64,000 nt of DNA from Corynebacterium timonense. GTDB taxonomy: Bacteria > Actinomycetota > Actinomycetes > Mycobacteriales > Mycobacteriaceae. A model generated the notes under the pieces. It made no database searches. It had not been told where the DNA came from and saw only the letters and a list, made by a program, of their open reading frames with translations. Below, piece after piece: positions 43,883 to 51,533 of the stretch. The DNA lies in contig NZ_LT629765.1 in NCBI RefSeq assembly GCF_900105305.1, positions 2,480,001 to 2,544,000 on the forward strand, written 5' to 3'. Numbering within the stretch: position 1 is the stretch's first letter; the number at the start of each line of letters is the position of its first letter. Position numbers and translations under genes: made by a program.

Positions 43883-44947
43883 ATGAAGATACTTCTCCTA
43901 TGCTGGCGCGATACCACCCACCCGCAGGGCGGCGGTTCGGAGCGCTACCTCGAACGCGTGGGGGAATACCTCGCCGGGCGGGGCCACGAGGTGGTCTACC
44001 GCACGGCGAAGCACACGGACGCGCCGCGGCGCTCGACGCGCGGCGGGGTGCGCTACGAGCGCGCGGGCGGGAAGTACGGGGTGTACCTGCTGGCGCCGCT
44101 GTCGGTGTGGAGGCACCGCCCGGACGTCATCGTGGACACCCAAAATGGCATTCCTTTCTTCGCGCGCGCGTACTCGCGAGCGCGATCGGTGCTGCTGACC
44201 CACCACTGCCACAAGGAGCAGTGGCCGGTCGCGGGCCCGTTCATCGGGCGCTTCGGGTGGCTGTTGGAGTCTGTGGTGGCCCCGTGGGTCTATCGCGGGG
44301 CGCAGTACGTGACGGTGTCGGAGGCGTCGAAGGCGGACCTGGTGTCCCTCGGCGTCGCCCCCAGCGACATCGCGATTGTGGAAAACGGGGCCGACCCGGT
44401 GCCCGAGGGGGTGCCCTCGCTTGTCGACGACGGTCTCGTCCACGTCCTCACCCTCTCGCGCCTGGTGCCGCACAAGCGCCTCGAGCACGCCATCGACGCG
44501 GTCGCAGAACTCGACGGGGTGGTGCTCGACATCGTGGGGTCCGGCTGGTGGGAGGATAAGCTGCGCGCCTACGCCGAGCCCTACGGCGACAAGGTGGTGT
44601 TCCACGGGCACGTCAACGAGGCGCACAAGCACGCCCTGCTCGAGCGGGCGGAGCTGCACCTCATGCCCAGCGCGAAGGAGGGCTGGGGGATCGCGGTGAC
44701 GGAGGCGGCGCAGCACGGGGTGCCCACCGTGGGCTACTACGACGCAGGCGGCCTGCGGGACTCCGTCATCGACGGGGCCACAGGCCGCCTGGCGCGCAAT
44801 CGCGCTGAGTTCATCGAGGTCACGAGGGCGTTGCTTGACGACGCCCCCGCACGCGCCCGCCTCGGCGCTGCCGCGCGGGAACTGGCCACCCGGCTGTCTT
44901 GGGCGGAAACGGGGCGCAAGTTCGCGCAGCTGCTCGCGGGTGGTTAG
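43883..44947 (+). CDS. GT4-family (GT-B fold) glycosyltransferase
   Basis: 354 residues. MKILLLCWRDTTHPQGGGSE is the classical GT-B acceptor-side start. The donor domain shows VLTLSRLVPHKRLEHAIDA, the E-x7-E region PSAKEGWGIAVTEAAQHGVP and a C-terminal helix. It transfers a sugar, probably mannose or glucose, to an unidentified acceptor at the cytosolic face. It is divergent from mtrP and ends 4 bp over the small gene at 44944. A role in envelope glycolipids is suggested by the neighbours only. Confidence 0.88.
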   Translation: MKILLLCWRDTTHPQGGGSERYLERVGEYLAGRGHEVVYRTAKHTDAPRRSTRGGVRYERAGGKYGVYLLAPLSVWRHRPDVIVDTQNGIPFFARAYSRARSVLLTHHCHKEQWPVAGPFIGRFGWLLESVVAPWVYRGAQYVTVSEASKADLVSLGVAPSDIAIVENGADPVPEGVPSLVDDGLVHVLTLSRLVPHKRLEHAIDAVAELDGVVLDIVGSGWWEDKLRAYAEPYGDKVVFHGHVNEAHKHALLERAELHLMPSAKEGWGIAVTEAAQHGVPTVGYYDAGGLRDSVIDGATGRLARNRAEFIEVTRALLDDAPARARLGAAARELATRLSWAETGRKFAQLLAGG

Positions 44948-45168
44948 AGCGCCCCGCTGCGCAGGCGGTCGAGCATCTCGGCCTCGACGAGAACGGGCAG
45001 GAAGTTGTCCACCGTTGCCTTTTCGCGGTGCGAGGCAAGGACGGAGTCGAAGTTGTCGCTGATCTGGTTCTCCGCGTAGCGGTCAGACCAGGTGGAGATG
45101 AGGTCCTCGCGAATGTTGCGCAGGGCCTTCTCGCGGATGATGCTGAAGTCGATGGTCTTCTTGGTCAT
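44944..45168 (-). CDS. Small protein of 74 residues, paralogue of the 60-residue protein upstream
   Basis: AAGGAGG lies 8 nt before ATG 45168, a near-ideal ribosome-binding site. It starts MTKKTIDFSIIREKALRN and ends NFLPVLVEAEMLDRLRSGAL. It shares an N-terminal M-x-KK-x-I-x4-IRE and a C-terminal EAEML-x-R-x-R-x-G-x-L with the next gene upstream. No signal peptide, membrane helix or Cys is present. I do not recognise the family. Strong translation signals and duplication suggest an abundant, functional small protein. Confidence 0.75.
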   Translation of the reverse strand: MTKKTIDFSIIREKALRNIREDLISTWSDRYAENQISDNFDSVLASHREKATVDNFLPVLVEAEMLDRLRSGAL

Positions 45169-45192
45169 GGTGTTTCCCTCCTTGGGGAATTG

Positions 45193-45375
45193 TTAGAGAG
45201 AGCCGAAGCGCATCCGGCCGAGCATTTCGGCCTCGAGGAACAGGGGCATGAAGTTCGTCTCGCCGAACTTATTGCGCTGGGCCATCTCGTAGGTGTCGCG
45301 GACGCGGTTCGTGCGGTGCCGGTTGGCGCTGATGTTTTCGCGGATGGTGTGAAGGTTGATGTTCTTCTTGGCCAT
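45193..45375 (-). CDS. Small protein of 60 residues, conserved C-terminal EAEML motif
   Basis: AAGGAG lies 8 nt before ATG 45375. It starts MAKKNINLHTIRENISANRH and ends FMPLFLEAEMLGRMRFGSL. The N-terminal half is very basic and the C-terminal half hydrophobic and acidic, like its 74-residue paralogue 24 bp downstream. There is no recognised domain. It could be a ribosome- or nucleic-acid-associated protein, a precursor peptide, or a partner of the envelope enzymes nearby; nothing in the sequence decides. Confidence 0.75.
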   Translation of the reverse strand: MAKKNINLHTIRENISANRHRTNRVRDTYEMAQRNKFGETNFMPLFLEAEMLGRMRFGSL

Positions 45376-45406
45376 AGTGGAACTCCTTAGGGTTGGTCGT
45401 GGTGCC

Positions 45407-45478
45407 TTAGAGAAAGGCGGGGCAGGAGGCGGTGATTGCTGCCGCCGCTGCGGAAGGTTGGTCGTGTGCGTCGGTCAT
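45407..45478 (-). CDS. 23-residue peptide at the head of the small-protein run
   Basis: ATG 45478 has AAAGGGTGA about 9 nt upstream, and the stop is 31 bp before the next small gene. The peptide begins MTDAHDQPS, has five Ala in a row, and ends ITASCPAFL with a single Cys. It may be a leader peptide controlling the two genes behind it, or a small secreted or signal peptide. The reading frame is seen directly; translation is inferred from the ribosome-binding site. Confidence 0.5.
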   Translation of the reverse strand: MTDAHDQPSAAAAAITASCPAFL

Positions 45479-45508
45479 TGTCGGAATCACCCTTTCGCTT
45501 CGAATCGC

Positions 45509-45566
45509 GGTTACCGTGGTATGTAACCTGGCGTTCAACTGAAGTTCACTTTATACCTGGAGGTAT
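45509..45566. promoter_or_regulatory. Two inverted repeats upstream of the small-protein run
   Basis: GGTTAC (45509-45514) and GTAACC (45523-45528) form a perfect 6-bp inverted repeat with 8-bp spacing. ATACCT (45553-45558) and AGGTAT (45561-45566) form another around GG. Both lie 30-90 bp before the 23-codon ORF, where a promoter should be; TATAAA on the minus strand overlaps the second repeat. The rest of 45479-45719 shows no gene. Operator function is inferred. Confidence 0.4.
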
Positions 45567-45719
45567 GTGGTGGCAAGCCGGGAACGATCCCACGGCGCAA
45601 AAATGCTGGGCTTTAGCCAACTTATGCGCATGTCCATGCAGGTCAAGGCATTGATAACAAAAGTATAACAATGGGTCGTGGCCCACGGTTCCGGGCGAAA
45701 AGGGCAGATTAACCGAAGG

Positions 45720-47087
45720 TTAATAAGGTGTCCTTCTCGTGCATCCCCACAGCCCCAGGGCGACCCAGATGACCAGGAGCGCGACCCCCGTTGGCGGCAG
45801 ATCGCGCGCCGGCGCCCCCGTATCCACGACGCGGCCGTCCGGGTACACGACAAGCCCGATACCGAGGCCGCGCAGGGCCCCCGCGTCGCCGACGTTCTCC
45901 GCGGCGGCGCGCCACCGCGGAGAAACCTCGTCCACCACGACGCCGTCGACGACGAGCTCGCCGGGCTCCACCACGTTCATCACCTTGGGCGCCGGGTCCA
46001 CCGCCGGGGCGCCGTCGGGGCGCAGCACGAGCGCGGGCCGGTCGACGAAGAAGACGTCGCGGCCGCGGTGGTCGACGGCCGGGACTTCGACGCCATCGAC
46101 CGGCCGCAACGCCGCAACGGCCACGGCGGCGTCGGGCACCTGCAGAAGCGCCAGCGCGAGGGCGGCCGGCGCGGCCCGCGGGGGCAGGGCACCGGCGGCG
46201 CGGACGAACGCGGGGAGGGCGAGGATGAGCCACTTGTGGGCGTCGCGAAGCAGCCCACCCCCGGGCAGCTCGGTGACGGCCCACGCCAGCGCGCCGCCCC
46301 ACGAGGCCAGGGCGATCCCGACACCGAGCGCGGCGAGAACGAGCAGGCGCGCCTCCACGCCGCGCCAGCCGGCGGCGAGAACCACGACCAGGGCGATGCC
46401 GAAGAGGGCGAACCCCGCCTCGCGCGAGTCCGGCACCGCGGCGCCGTTCCAGATCCCGCCCAGCCCGGCGAGCGTGCCGAGCGTGCCCGCGGCCTCCTCG
46501 GCGCGGGGGGCAAACACATCGGCCGATGCCGCCGAGGCCGTCCCTGACCCAGAGGCGAGCATGCCGGGCACCACCCACGGCAGGCACAGCGCGGCCGAAA
46601 ACACGGCGGTGCCCAGGCTGCGCGAGCTCACCACCGCCGCGAGCGCACCGGTCGGCGTGAGCGAGGCCAGCCAGCGCCACCCCCACGCGGGCGCGACCGC
46701 GATCCACGGCATGAGCCACGCCGCCACCGCCAGCGACCACTGCCCCTGCAGCAGGCGTTCCACCACGAAGGGGTTCCACACCGCCACCGTCATCGCGGCG
46801 GAGCGCCCCCACGCGGTCTCCGCCGCGCGCCACCCCGCCCGCGCAGCGCACGCGGCGGCCGCCACCACCATCACCCGCACGATGAGCACCGGAACGGGAA
46901 GCACTCCGAGCAGCGCGTCCTGCGGCACGTTGCGCGCGGGAAGGTCGCCGAAGCCCAGCGCCGCGCGGGTCAGCGCCATGTCGGGCAGCACCATCATGTC
47001 GCGCAGCGCGAACGCCTCGCCCGGCAGGAAAAAGGGCCACGTCAGAGCGAGGACGAGGACGACCCCCCAGGCCTTAGCGGCGCGCAA
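45720..47087 (-). CDS. Polytopic membrane protein of the trehalose-mycolate locus, function unknown
   Basis: 455 residues, very Ala/Val/Leu-rich, with about nine membrane helices starting with AWGVVLVLALTWPFFLPGEA. A soluble segment near residues 340-420 (DVFFVDRPALVLRPDGAPAV and on) is followed by a final helix LLVIWVALGLWGC. Loop 1 (ALRDMMVLPDMALTRAALG) is outside-facing and carries acidic residues, as in GT-C enzymes, but no firm motif is seen. The TTG start overlaps the DUF3068 gene by 14 bp. The pairing with DUF3068 and a TmaT-like gene is conserved in corynebacteria. Confidence 0.75.
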   Translation of the reverse strand: MRAAKAWGVVLVLALTWPFFLPGEAFALRDMMVLPDMALTRAALGFGDLPARNVPQDALLGVLPVPVLIVRVMVVAAAACAARAGWRAAETAWGRSAAMTVAVWNPFVVERLLQGQWSLAVAAWLMPWIAVAPAWGWRWLASLTPTGALAAVVSSRSLGTAVFSAALCLPWVVPGMLASGSGTASAASADVFAPRAEEAAGTLGTLAGLGGIWNGAAVPDSREAGFALFGIALVVVLAAGWRGVEARLLVLAALGVGIALASWGGALAWAVTELPGGGLLRDAHKWLILALPAFVRAAGALPPRAAPAALALALLQVPDAAVAVAALRPVDGVEVPAVDHRGRDVFFVDRPALVLRPDGAPAVDPAPKVMNVVEPGELVVDGVVVDEVSPRWRAAAENVGDAGALRGLGIGLVVYPDGRVVDTGAPARDLPPTGVALLVIWVALGLWGCTRRTPY

Positions 47088-47757
47088 CGGCCACCGCCAG
47101 CCACGCGAGGGTGAGCACCGCGACGGCGCGCGAGAGCCACGACAGTACCTCGAAGCCGCGCAGCATACGCACGCTGCCGCGCGCCGTATCGACGGCCGCT
47201 CGGCGCGACTCCTCCGACAAACGGAACAGCCCGTCGGCGGTGGACCACGTCTCGTCGAGCACGCGCCCGGTGCGCCTCTCTAGGTCAATGATGCGCTCGG
47301 CCTGGTAGTCGCCCTCGTCCACCACGGCGCGGTACTGGTAGGTCTCCACGCCCGCGACGTTGCCGGGGCCGACGTAATCCAGGGGCACGGCGCCCGACGC
47401 GAACGGGTCGGCGTAGGGGTAGCTGCGCGGCCGCGGCACGGCGGGGAACAGATAGGTCAGGCCCGGCCGGTCGTCGACGGGCAGGGCGGTGTCGGCGCGG
47501 GCGGTGTAGGAGTCGCGGTGCTCTGTGGCGTCGATAAGCATGCGTGCCTCAATGGCGACCTCGCCGCGGGTGGCGCCGCGCGTATAGGAGACCTCGAGGG
47601 AATAGGGCACCGGCCCGTCGTAGGTTGCGGTGGTTGTCGACGGGAGGGGCAGGGCGCGCTGCGCGGAGACGAGGGCGGGGATGAGCAGGTTGAGCGCGAG
47701 GCAAGCGAGGAGGACGGCCGCGGCGATGCGCAGGCGTCTGACTCCTACAATGAACAC
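47074..47757 (-). CDS. DUF3068 (PorA-family) membrane-anchored protein
   Basis: 227 residues. N-terminal helix AAAVLLACLALNLLIPALVS, extracytoplasmic domain (about residues 30-200) with VPYSLEVSYTRGATRGEVAI, AGVETYQYRAVVDEGDYQAE and RRTGRVLDETWST, and a C-terminal helix VLSWLSRAVAVLTLAWLAV. This two-helix sandwich layout is typical of DUF3068. The start appears to be GTG 47757; it is divergent from the tmaT-like gene with overlapping 5' ends. The function is unknown; a link to envelope lipid export is suggested by context. Confidence 0.8.
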   Translation of the reverse strand: MFIVGVRRLRIAAAVLLACLALNLLIPALVSAQRALPLPSTTTATYDGPVPYSLEVSYTRGATRGEVAIEARMLIDATEHRDSYTARADTALPVDDRPGLTYLFPAVPRPRSYPYADPFASGAVPLDYVGPGNVAGVETYQYRAVVDEGDYQAERIIDLERRTGRVLDETWSTADGLFRLSEESRRAAVDTARGSVRMLRGFEVLSWLSRAVAVLTLAWLAVAVARR

Positions 47758-48795
47758 ATCAGAAACAATAACCTACTGCCCGAACTCGAGGGCCTGCGCG
47801 CCGTCGCCGCCCTCGGGGTCCTGACCACGCACGTGGCCTTCCAGACCGCCACCGAATCGCGCATCCTCGAACGCTTCGACTACTTCGTCGCGGTGTTTTT
47901 CGCGCTCTCGGCGTTCCTCCTCGCGCGCGGCGGGCGCACACCCGGCTACTACCCGCGCCGCCTCGCGCGCCTCGCCCCCGCCTACGTGGTATGCGTCGTC
48001 GTGGTCGCGCTCACCCTACCCGAGCTGACGAACCTGAGCGTGCCCACCTTCCTGGCCAACCTCTTCCTCGTGCAGATCTACGTGCCCGACGCGCTCATCG
48101 CGGGCCTGACGCAGATGTGGTCGCTGTGCGTCGAAGTGGCCTTCTACCTCGTCCTTCCGGCGTACCTCGCCCTCGGCACGCGCGGGCGCTGGGCCGCGCT
48201 CGCGGTGGCGGTGCCGCTCTCCTTCGCCTGGCCGTGGCTCATCGACTCCGTGGACTGGGTCAACATGCAAATCTGGCCGCCGTCCTACATCTCGTGGTTC
48301 GCGGTGGGCCTCGCCGCCGCCGAACTCGAGCGCGCCGGGGTGCGCTGGCGGTGGCCGCGCTGGCCCGTCGCCCTTCTTTTCCTGCCCATCGCCTGGCTCG
48401 GCGGGGTCGCCGGCCCCCCGGGCCTCGAGCACCCCACCCCCGCGGAGTTCAACCTCCGCATCCTCCTCGGCGCCTGCTTCGCCGCCGTCCTCGTCGTGCC
48501 CTTCGCCCTCGGGCCGCGTGACGACGCCCCCCTGGCCTCACCCCTCATGACCCGCCTCGGCCGCTGGTCCTACTCCATCTTCCTCTGGCACGTGGCCGTC
48601 CTCTCTTTCGCGTTCCCGATCCTCGGCGTGCCGCTTTTCAGCGGGTACTTCCTCCCGGTGCTCGCGTTCACCGCAGCGTTCAGTATCGCGGTTGCCTACG
48701 TCTCCTACGAGTGGATCGAAGTGCCGGGAGCGCGGTGGCTGCGCCGCGCACTCGCGACGGGCACGCCGCGCGGCCAAGAGACAGTGGGGCGGTAG
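47750..48795 (+). CDS. tmaT: Acyltransferase-3 family protein, probable TmaT (trehalose-mycolate acetyltransferase)
   Basis: About 345 residues with ten membrane helices. The acyltransferase-3 signature is at the start: LLPELEGLRAVAALGVLTTH, with the catalytic His and later GRWSYSIFLWHVAVLSF. In C. glutamicum TmaT acetylates trehalose monocorynomycolate, which is needed for MmpL transport. Identity is inferred from family and locus. Oddity: the only suitable ATG (47750) is one base out of frame with the rest. One extra A in ACAATAAC would give MNTSETNNLLPELEG. Either a base is missing in the sequence or a non-standard start is used. Confidence 0.72.
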
Positions 48796-48801
48796 GGCGC
48801 C

Positions 48802-48822
48802 GGGGTATGCATTGCATACCCC
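48802..48822. repeat. Perfect palindrome containing TATGCATTGCATA after the tmaT-like gene
   Basis: Arms GGGGTATGCA and TGCATACCCC flank a central T. The core equals the 13-bp unit of the 30.5-kb array, and the left context GGGCGCCGGGG is shared with the copy at 55013. It lies 7 bp after the tmaT-like stop and 13 bp before an IS3 remnant. The hairpin could end transcription, but no U-run follows. Confidence 0.8.
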
Positions 48823-48835
48823 TGGCCTGAATCAT

Positions 48836-49619
48836 CTCGATCTATTCGCGACCGACAACTACTCTTGCCATGGAGCGCGCACACTATGGGCCGAGGTCAA
48901 CCGCCGAGGCGAGTTCGGTCGCCTCGCCCGGTGCACCGTTGAGCGTCTCGTGGCACTCGACAACATCCGTGGTATCCGGCGCCGGAGGAAAAGGCCTTCC
49001 ACCCGCAGCGCTGCCCCCGATAACTGCCCAGTCGACTTGGTCGAGCGCGACTTTTGTGTCGATGCGCCGAACCGGCTGTGGGTCGCGGATATCACATACA
49101 TCCCCACGCGTGTCGGGTGGGTGTACGCCTCGTTTGTCCTCGACGCGTATACCCGGGAGATTGTTGGCTGGCAGATCACCAACCACATGCGCACGTCACT
49201 GGCTAAAGACGCACTTGACATGGCCTTGTCAGCGCGCTTGCGCGCCGGTGAAGATGTCTCCGGGCTGGTCCATCACTTTAGACAGGGGCGTGCAGTACAG
49301 GTCGGTCGTCTATGGAGAGACCTTGGCCAAGTCGCAGGTTATCGCTTCGGTTGGCTCGCGGGGAGACTCCTGAGACAACGCGATGGCAGAAGCGCTGAAC
49401 TCAGTGTTCAAAGCTGAACTCATCGACCGTAGGACCTGGCCGGGGCTGCGAGATGTTCTCGTCGCGACGTCGACATGGGTCGGCTGGTACAACAACCGTC
49501 GTGTCCACTCGGCGCTAGGATACCGCCCACCCCGCCAGGCCCATCAGGAATACACCGCCGCGAAAACCCACACGGCCTAACCAACAACAATAGGACCCCC
49601 TACACAACCCGGGGCTTGA
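48836..49619 (+). pseudogene. IS3-family orfB remnant (copy C), frameshift and nonsense
   Basis: The longest of three related fragments. It encodes SCHGARTLWAEVNRRGEFGR, the first catalytic Asp in NRLWVADITYIPTRVGW, then REIVGWQITNHMRTS. A 1-nt shift near 49280 breaks the second Asp motif (HHSDRGVQYRS), and TAC has become TGA at about 49374 (DS*DNAMAEAL). The 5' end of orfB and all of orfA are missing. The right end GGGGCTTGA at 49611-49619 matches copy A. It marks the left edge of the ribB-plsC-mmpL island. Confidence 0.87.
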
Positions 49620-49670
49620 CATGTTCTGGATGCGAGTGTTGATTCGATCCGGCCGCGATGGGACTGGAAC

Positions 49671-50162
49671 CTAGAGCTTGTTGAACAGGTGTGGGTAGCG
49701 CTTCTTCATGGCTGCGCTTAGGGAGGGGTCAGTCAGTAGACAGGTCAGTTGGGTGAGGATGTCCTCCGGGTGAGCGCTGAGCGCGTGGGCGAGGGCATCA
49801 CCGATACTGTCGTCGAAGTTCTTCTTGAGATTGGTGATCGCGGCAACCATTTCACGACCGGCCGGCGTGAGAGCGTGGAGGGTTGCCCGTTTATCTGTGG
49901 TGGACTGGGAGGTCATTGTCAGCCCTTTGGATGCGAGAGTGGTGAGCAGGCGACTGGGACTGCCGGATTCGCAGACGAGGTAATCGCCGACTTCTCGAGT
50001 GCTCATCGGGCCGTAGGTGCCGATGACTTCGATGGCTTCGGCTTGGGAATTGGTCAGGTCCAGCTGTGCAAAGAGATTGTTGAGTTGTCGGTTTCCTTGC
50101 CGTTGGAGGGCGAGGATCAGGTAGCGGAACTCTTCAGGGTGGTCGGCAATGGTCTTGTTCAT
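49671..50162 (-). CDS. MarR-family transcriptional regulator
   Basis: 163 residues with a winged helix-turn-helix: SQAEAIEVIGTYGPMSTREV, then GDYLVCESGSPSRLLTTLAS with the recognition helix, and the wing STTDKRATLHALTPAGREMV. The C-terminal helices serve dimerisation. Its start overlaps the stop of the SRPBCC gene by 4 bp, so they are co-translated. It is probably the regulator of itself and of the divergent ribB-plsC-mmpL genes; a palindrome at 50728-50741 is the likely operator. The ligand is unknown. Confidence 0.85.
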   Translation of the reverse strand: MNKTIADHPEEFRYLILALQRQGNRQLNNLFAQLDLTNSQAEAIEVIGTYGPMSTREVGDYLVCESGSPSRLLTTLASKGLTMTSQSTTDKRATLHALTPAGREMVAAITNLKKNFDDSIGDALAHALSAHPEDILTQLTCLLTDPSLSAAMKKRYPHLFNKL

Positions 50163-50584
50163 GAGGGGATGTCGTGTGGGGAGGAGTTGTTGAGGGTCTG
50201 GGCGAGGCGGGTCAGGCGTTTGTGGGGGACGAGCGAGGCTTCGTGGTCACCGATGATGGCGGTGAGGACACCGTGCTGGTTGATGGTGTGGGCGACCGTC
50301 GTGCCGCGAGGATCTGGGGTGAGGGTGAAGGTGGATTCTTCGGTGAGGCCCGGGATCTCGATATGAAACGTGATGACGTCAGGGGAGGGTTGCGTGTAGG
50401 TTAATTTTCCTTTCAGGAGGCTACGGACGGTCACGGAATGCGCACCGTCGGAATCTTCTGGCCCGATATTGCTGAAGGCAGGGTTCCATGTGGAGAGATT
50501 GCTGATGTCGAGCAGGATTTTTCTAATCATAGACGGATCATGCTCAAGAGTAATAACCGCGGAATTCTGAGTCTTTAATGACAT
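50159..50584 (-). CDS. SRPBCC-fold (START/polyketide-cyclase-like) small protein
   Basis: 141 residues. The pattern VITLEHDPSMIRKILLDISN, LSTWNPAFSNI, then beta-strands (TVRSLLKGKLTYTQ, VITFHIEIPGLTEESTFTLT) and a long C-terminal helix (HKRLTRLAQTLNN) is typical of ligand-binding SRPBCC proteins. These bind hydrophobic molecules, so it could bind or process the lipid handled by the neighbouring PlsC/MMPL pair. It is translationally coupled to the MarR gene. No catalytic residues can be assigned. Confidence 0.75.
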   Translation of the reverse strand: MSLKTQNSAVITLEHDPSMIRKILLDISNLSTWNPAFSNIGPEDSDGAHSVTVRSLLKGKLTYTQPSPDVITFHIEIPGLTEESTFTLTPDPRGTTVAHTINQHGVLTAIIGDHEASLVPHKRLTRLAQTLNNSSPHDIPS

Positions 50585-50655
50585 GGCATGAATGATAGGT
50601 GATCACCCTGTAAAAAGCGAGTGCTTACTCATTACGCTGGAGTTATATAGCAAAC

Positions 50656-50746
50656 TACCCCCAATTTTGGGTACTTTACCGTTCGTGTGGAGCACATTTG
50701 CGGCCTGGAGTACAAATACCAATGACACAACATCGATGTTGCGTCA
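50656..50746. promoter_or_regulatory. Operator-like palindromes between the MarR-SRPBCC and ribB-plsC-mmpL units
   Basis: CAACATCGATGTTG (50728-50741) is a perfect 14-bp palindrome flanked by TGAC/GTCA arms, making a 24-bp near-palindrome at 50723-50746, 26 bp before the ribB start. TACCC...GGGTA (50656-50673) is a second inverted repeat. MarR dimers commonly bind such sites. No FMN-riboswitch sequence (for example AGGGATCGGGG-type conserved boxes) is present in this 188-bp gap. Confidence 0.55.
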
Positions 50747-50772
50747 CGGGTATTTCTTGAAAGGATCTGACC

Positions 50773-51525
50773 ATGACCCGCATGCTGACCGACATTCCAC
50801 AGACCAACGACACCAAGACCACCGCTCGCCTCGATGCAGAAACCCATCTGGCTCCCATTGAAGACATCGTCGCGGATATTGCCGCCGGCAAGATGGTCGT
50901 TCTCGTCGACGATGAAGATCGAGAAAACGAAGGCGACCTCATCATGGCCGCCGAAGCGATCACTCCCGAGACTGTCAACTTCATGATCTCCCAAGGCAAG
51001 GGACTGCTGTGCGTTCCCATGACCGCTGAGCACGCCCGCACCCTCAACCTCGCTCCCATGGTCGAACGCAACGAAGACGACTTCGGCACCTCCTTTACCG
51101 TCTCTTGCGATGCCACCGCCGACTTCGGCATCACCACTGGCATTTCCGCCTCCGACCGCGCCGCAACGATCAACCTGTTGGCCTCCGGGGGAGTAGCCAG
51201 CAACTTCCACCGCCCCGGCCACGTCTTCCCACTCATGGCACGCGAGGGCGGCGTGCTCACCCGCATCGGCCACACCGAAGCAGGCAGTGACCTCGCCGCC
51301 ATGGCTGGATTCGCTCCCGTGGGAGCCATCGTCGAAATCATCGGCGACGACGGCGAAATGCTGCGCCTGCCACAGCTCGTGGAATGGTGCGCCGAACGCA
51401 GCATCGCACTATCCACCATCGAGCTCTTGCGCGCCTACCGACAAGAACAGGTCGCCGCCGGTGTCGCGATCACCCAACGTCCCGACGGCTCCCCACTGGC
51501 CACCCCCCTGACGAGCGTGAAGTAA
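50773..51525 (+). CDS. ribB: Stand-alone 3,4-dihydroxy-2-butanone-4-phosphate synthase
   Basis: 250 residues, with GAAAGGA before ATG 50773. Catalytic motifs are intact: VLVDDEDRENEGDLIMAAE (acid/base and metal residues), TGISASDRAATI, and HVFPLMAREGGVLTRIGHTE with the metal His. RibB converts ribulose-5-phosphate to 3,4-dihydroxy-2-butanone-4-phosphate and formate. It normally serves riboflavin synthesis, and in many actinobacteria it is fused to RibA. Here there is no RibA domain and no other rib gene; plsC starts 8 bp downstream and an MMPL gene follows. The C-terminal 40 residues and the N-terminal 25 are unusual extensions. Either a spare riboflavin gene or a supplier of an odd lipid head-group precursor. 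Confidence 0.9.
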   Translation: MTRMLTDIPQTNDTKTTARLDAETHLAPIEDIVADIAAGKMVVLVDDEDRENEGDLIMAAEAITPETVNFMISQGKGLLCVPMTAEHARTLNLAPMVERNEDDFGTSFTVSCDATADFGITTGISASDRAATINLLASGGVASNFHRPGHVFPLMAREGGVLTRIGHTEAGSDLAAMAGFAPVGAIVEIIGDDGEMLRLPQLVEWCAERSIALSTIELLRAYRQEQVAAGVAITQRPDGSPLATPLTSVK

Positions 51526-51533
51526 GTGCCACC

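Noticed and set aside
48802..48822. Simple rho-independent terminator for the tmaT-like gene
   Set aside because: The palindrome has only a 1-nt centre and no following T-run; its core equals the dispersed repeat family.
50585..50772. FMN riboswitch upstream of ribB
   Set aside because: None of the conserved RFN boxes is visible and the region instead holds operator-like palindromes.
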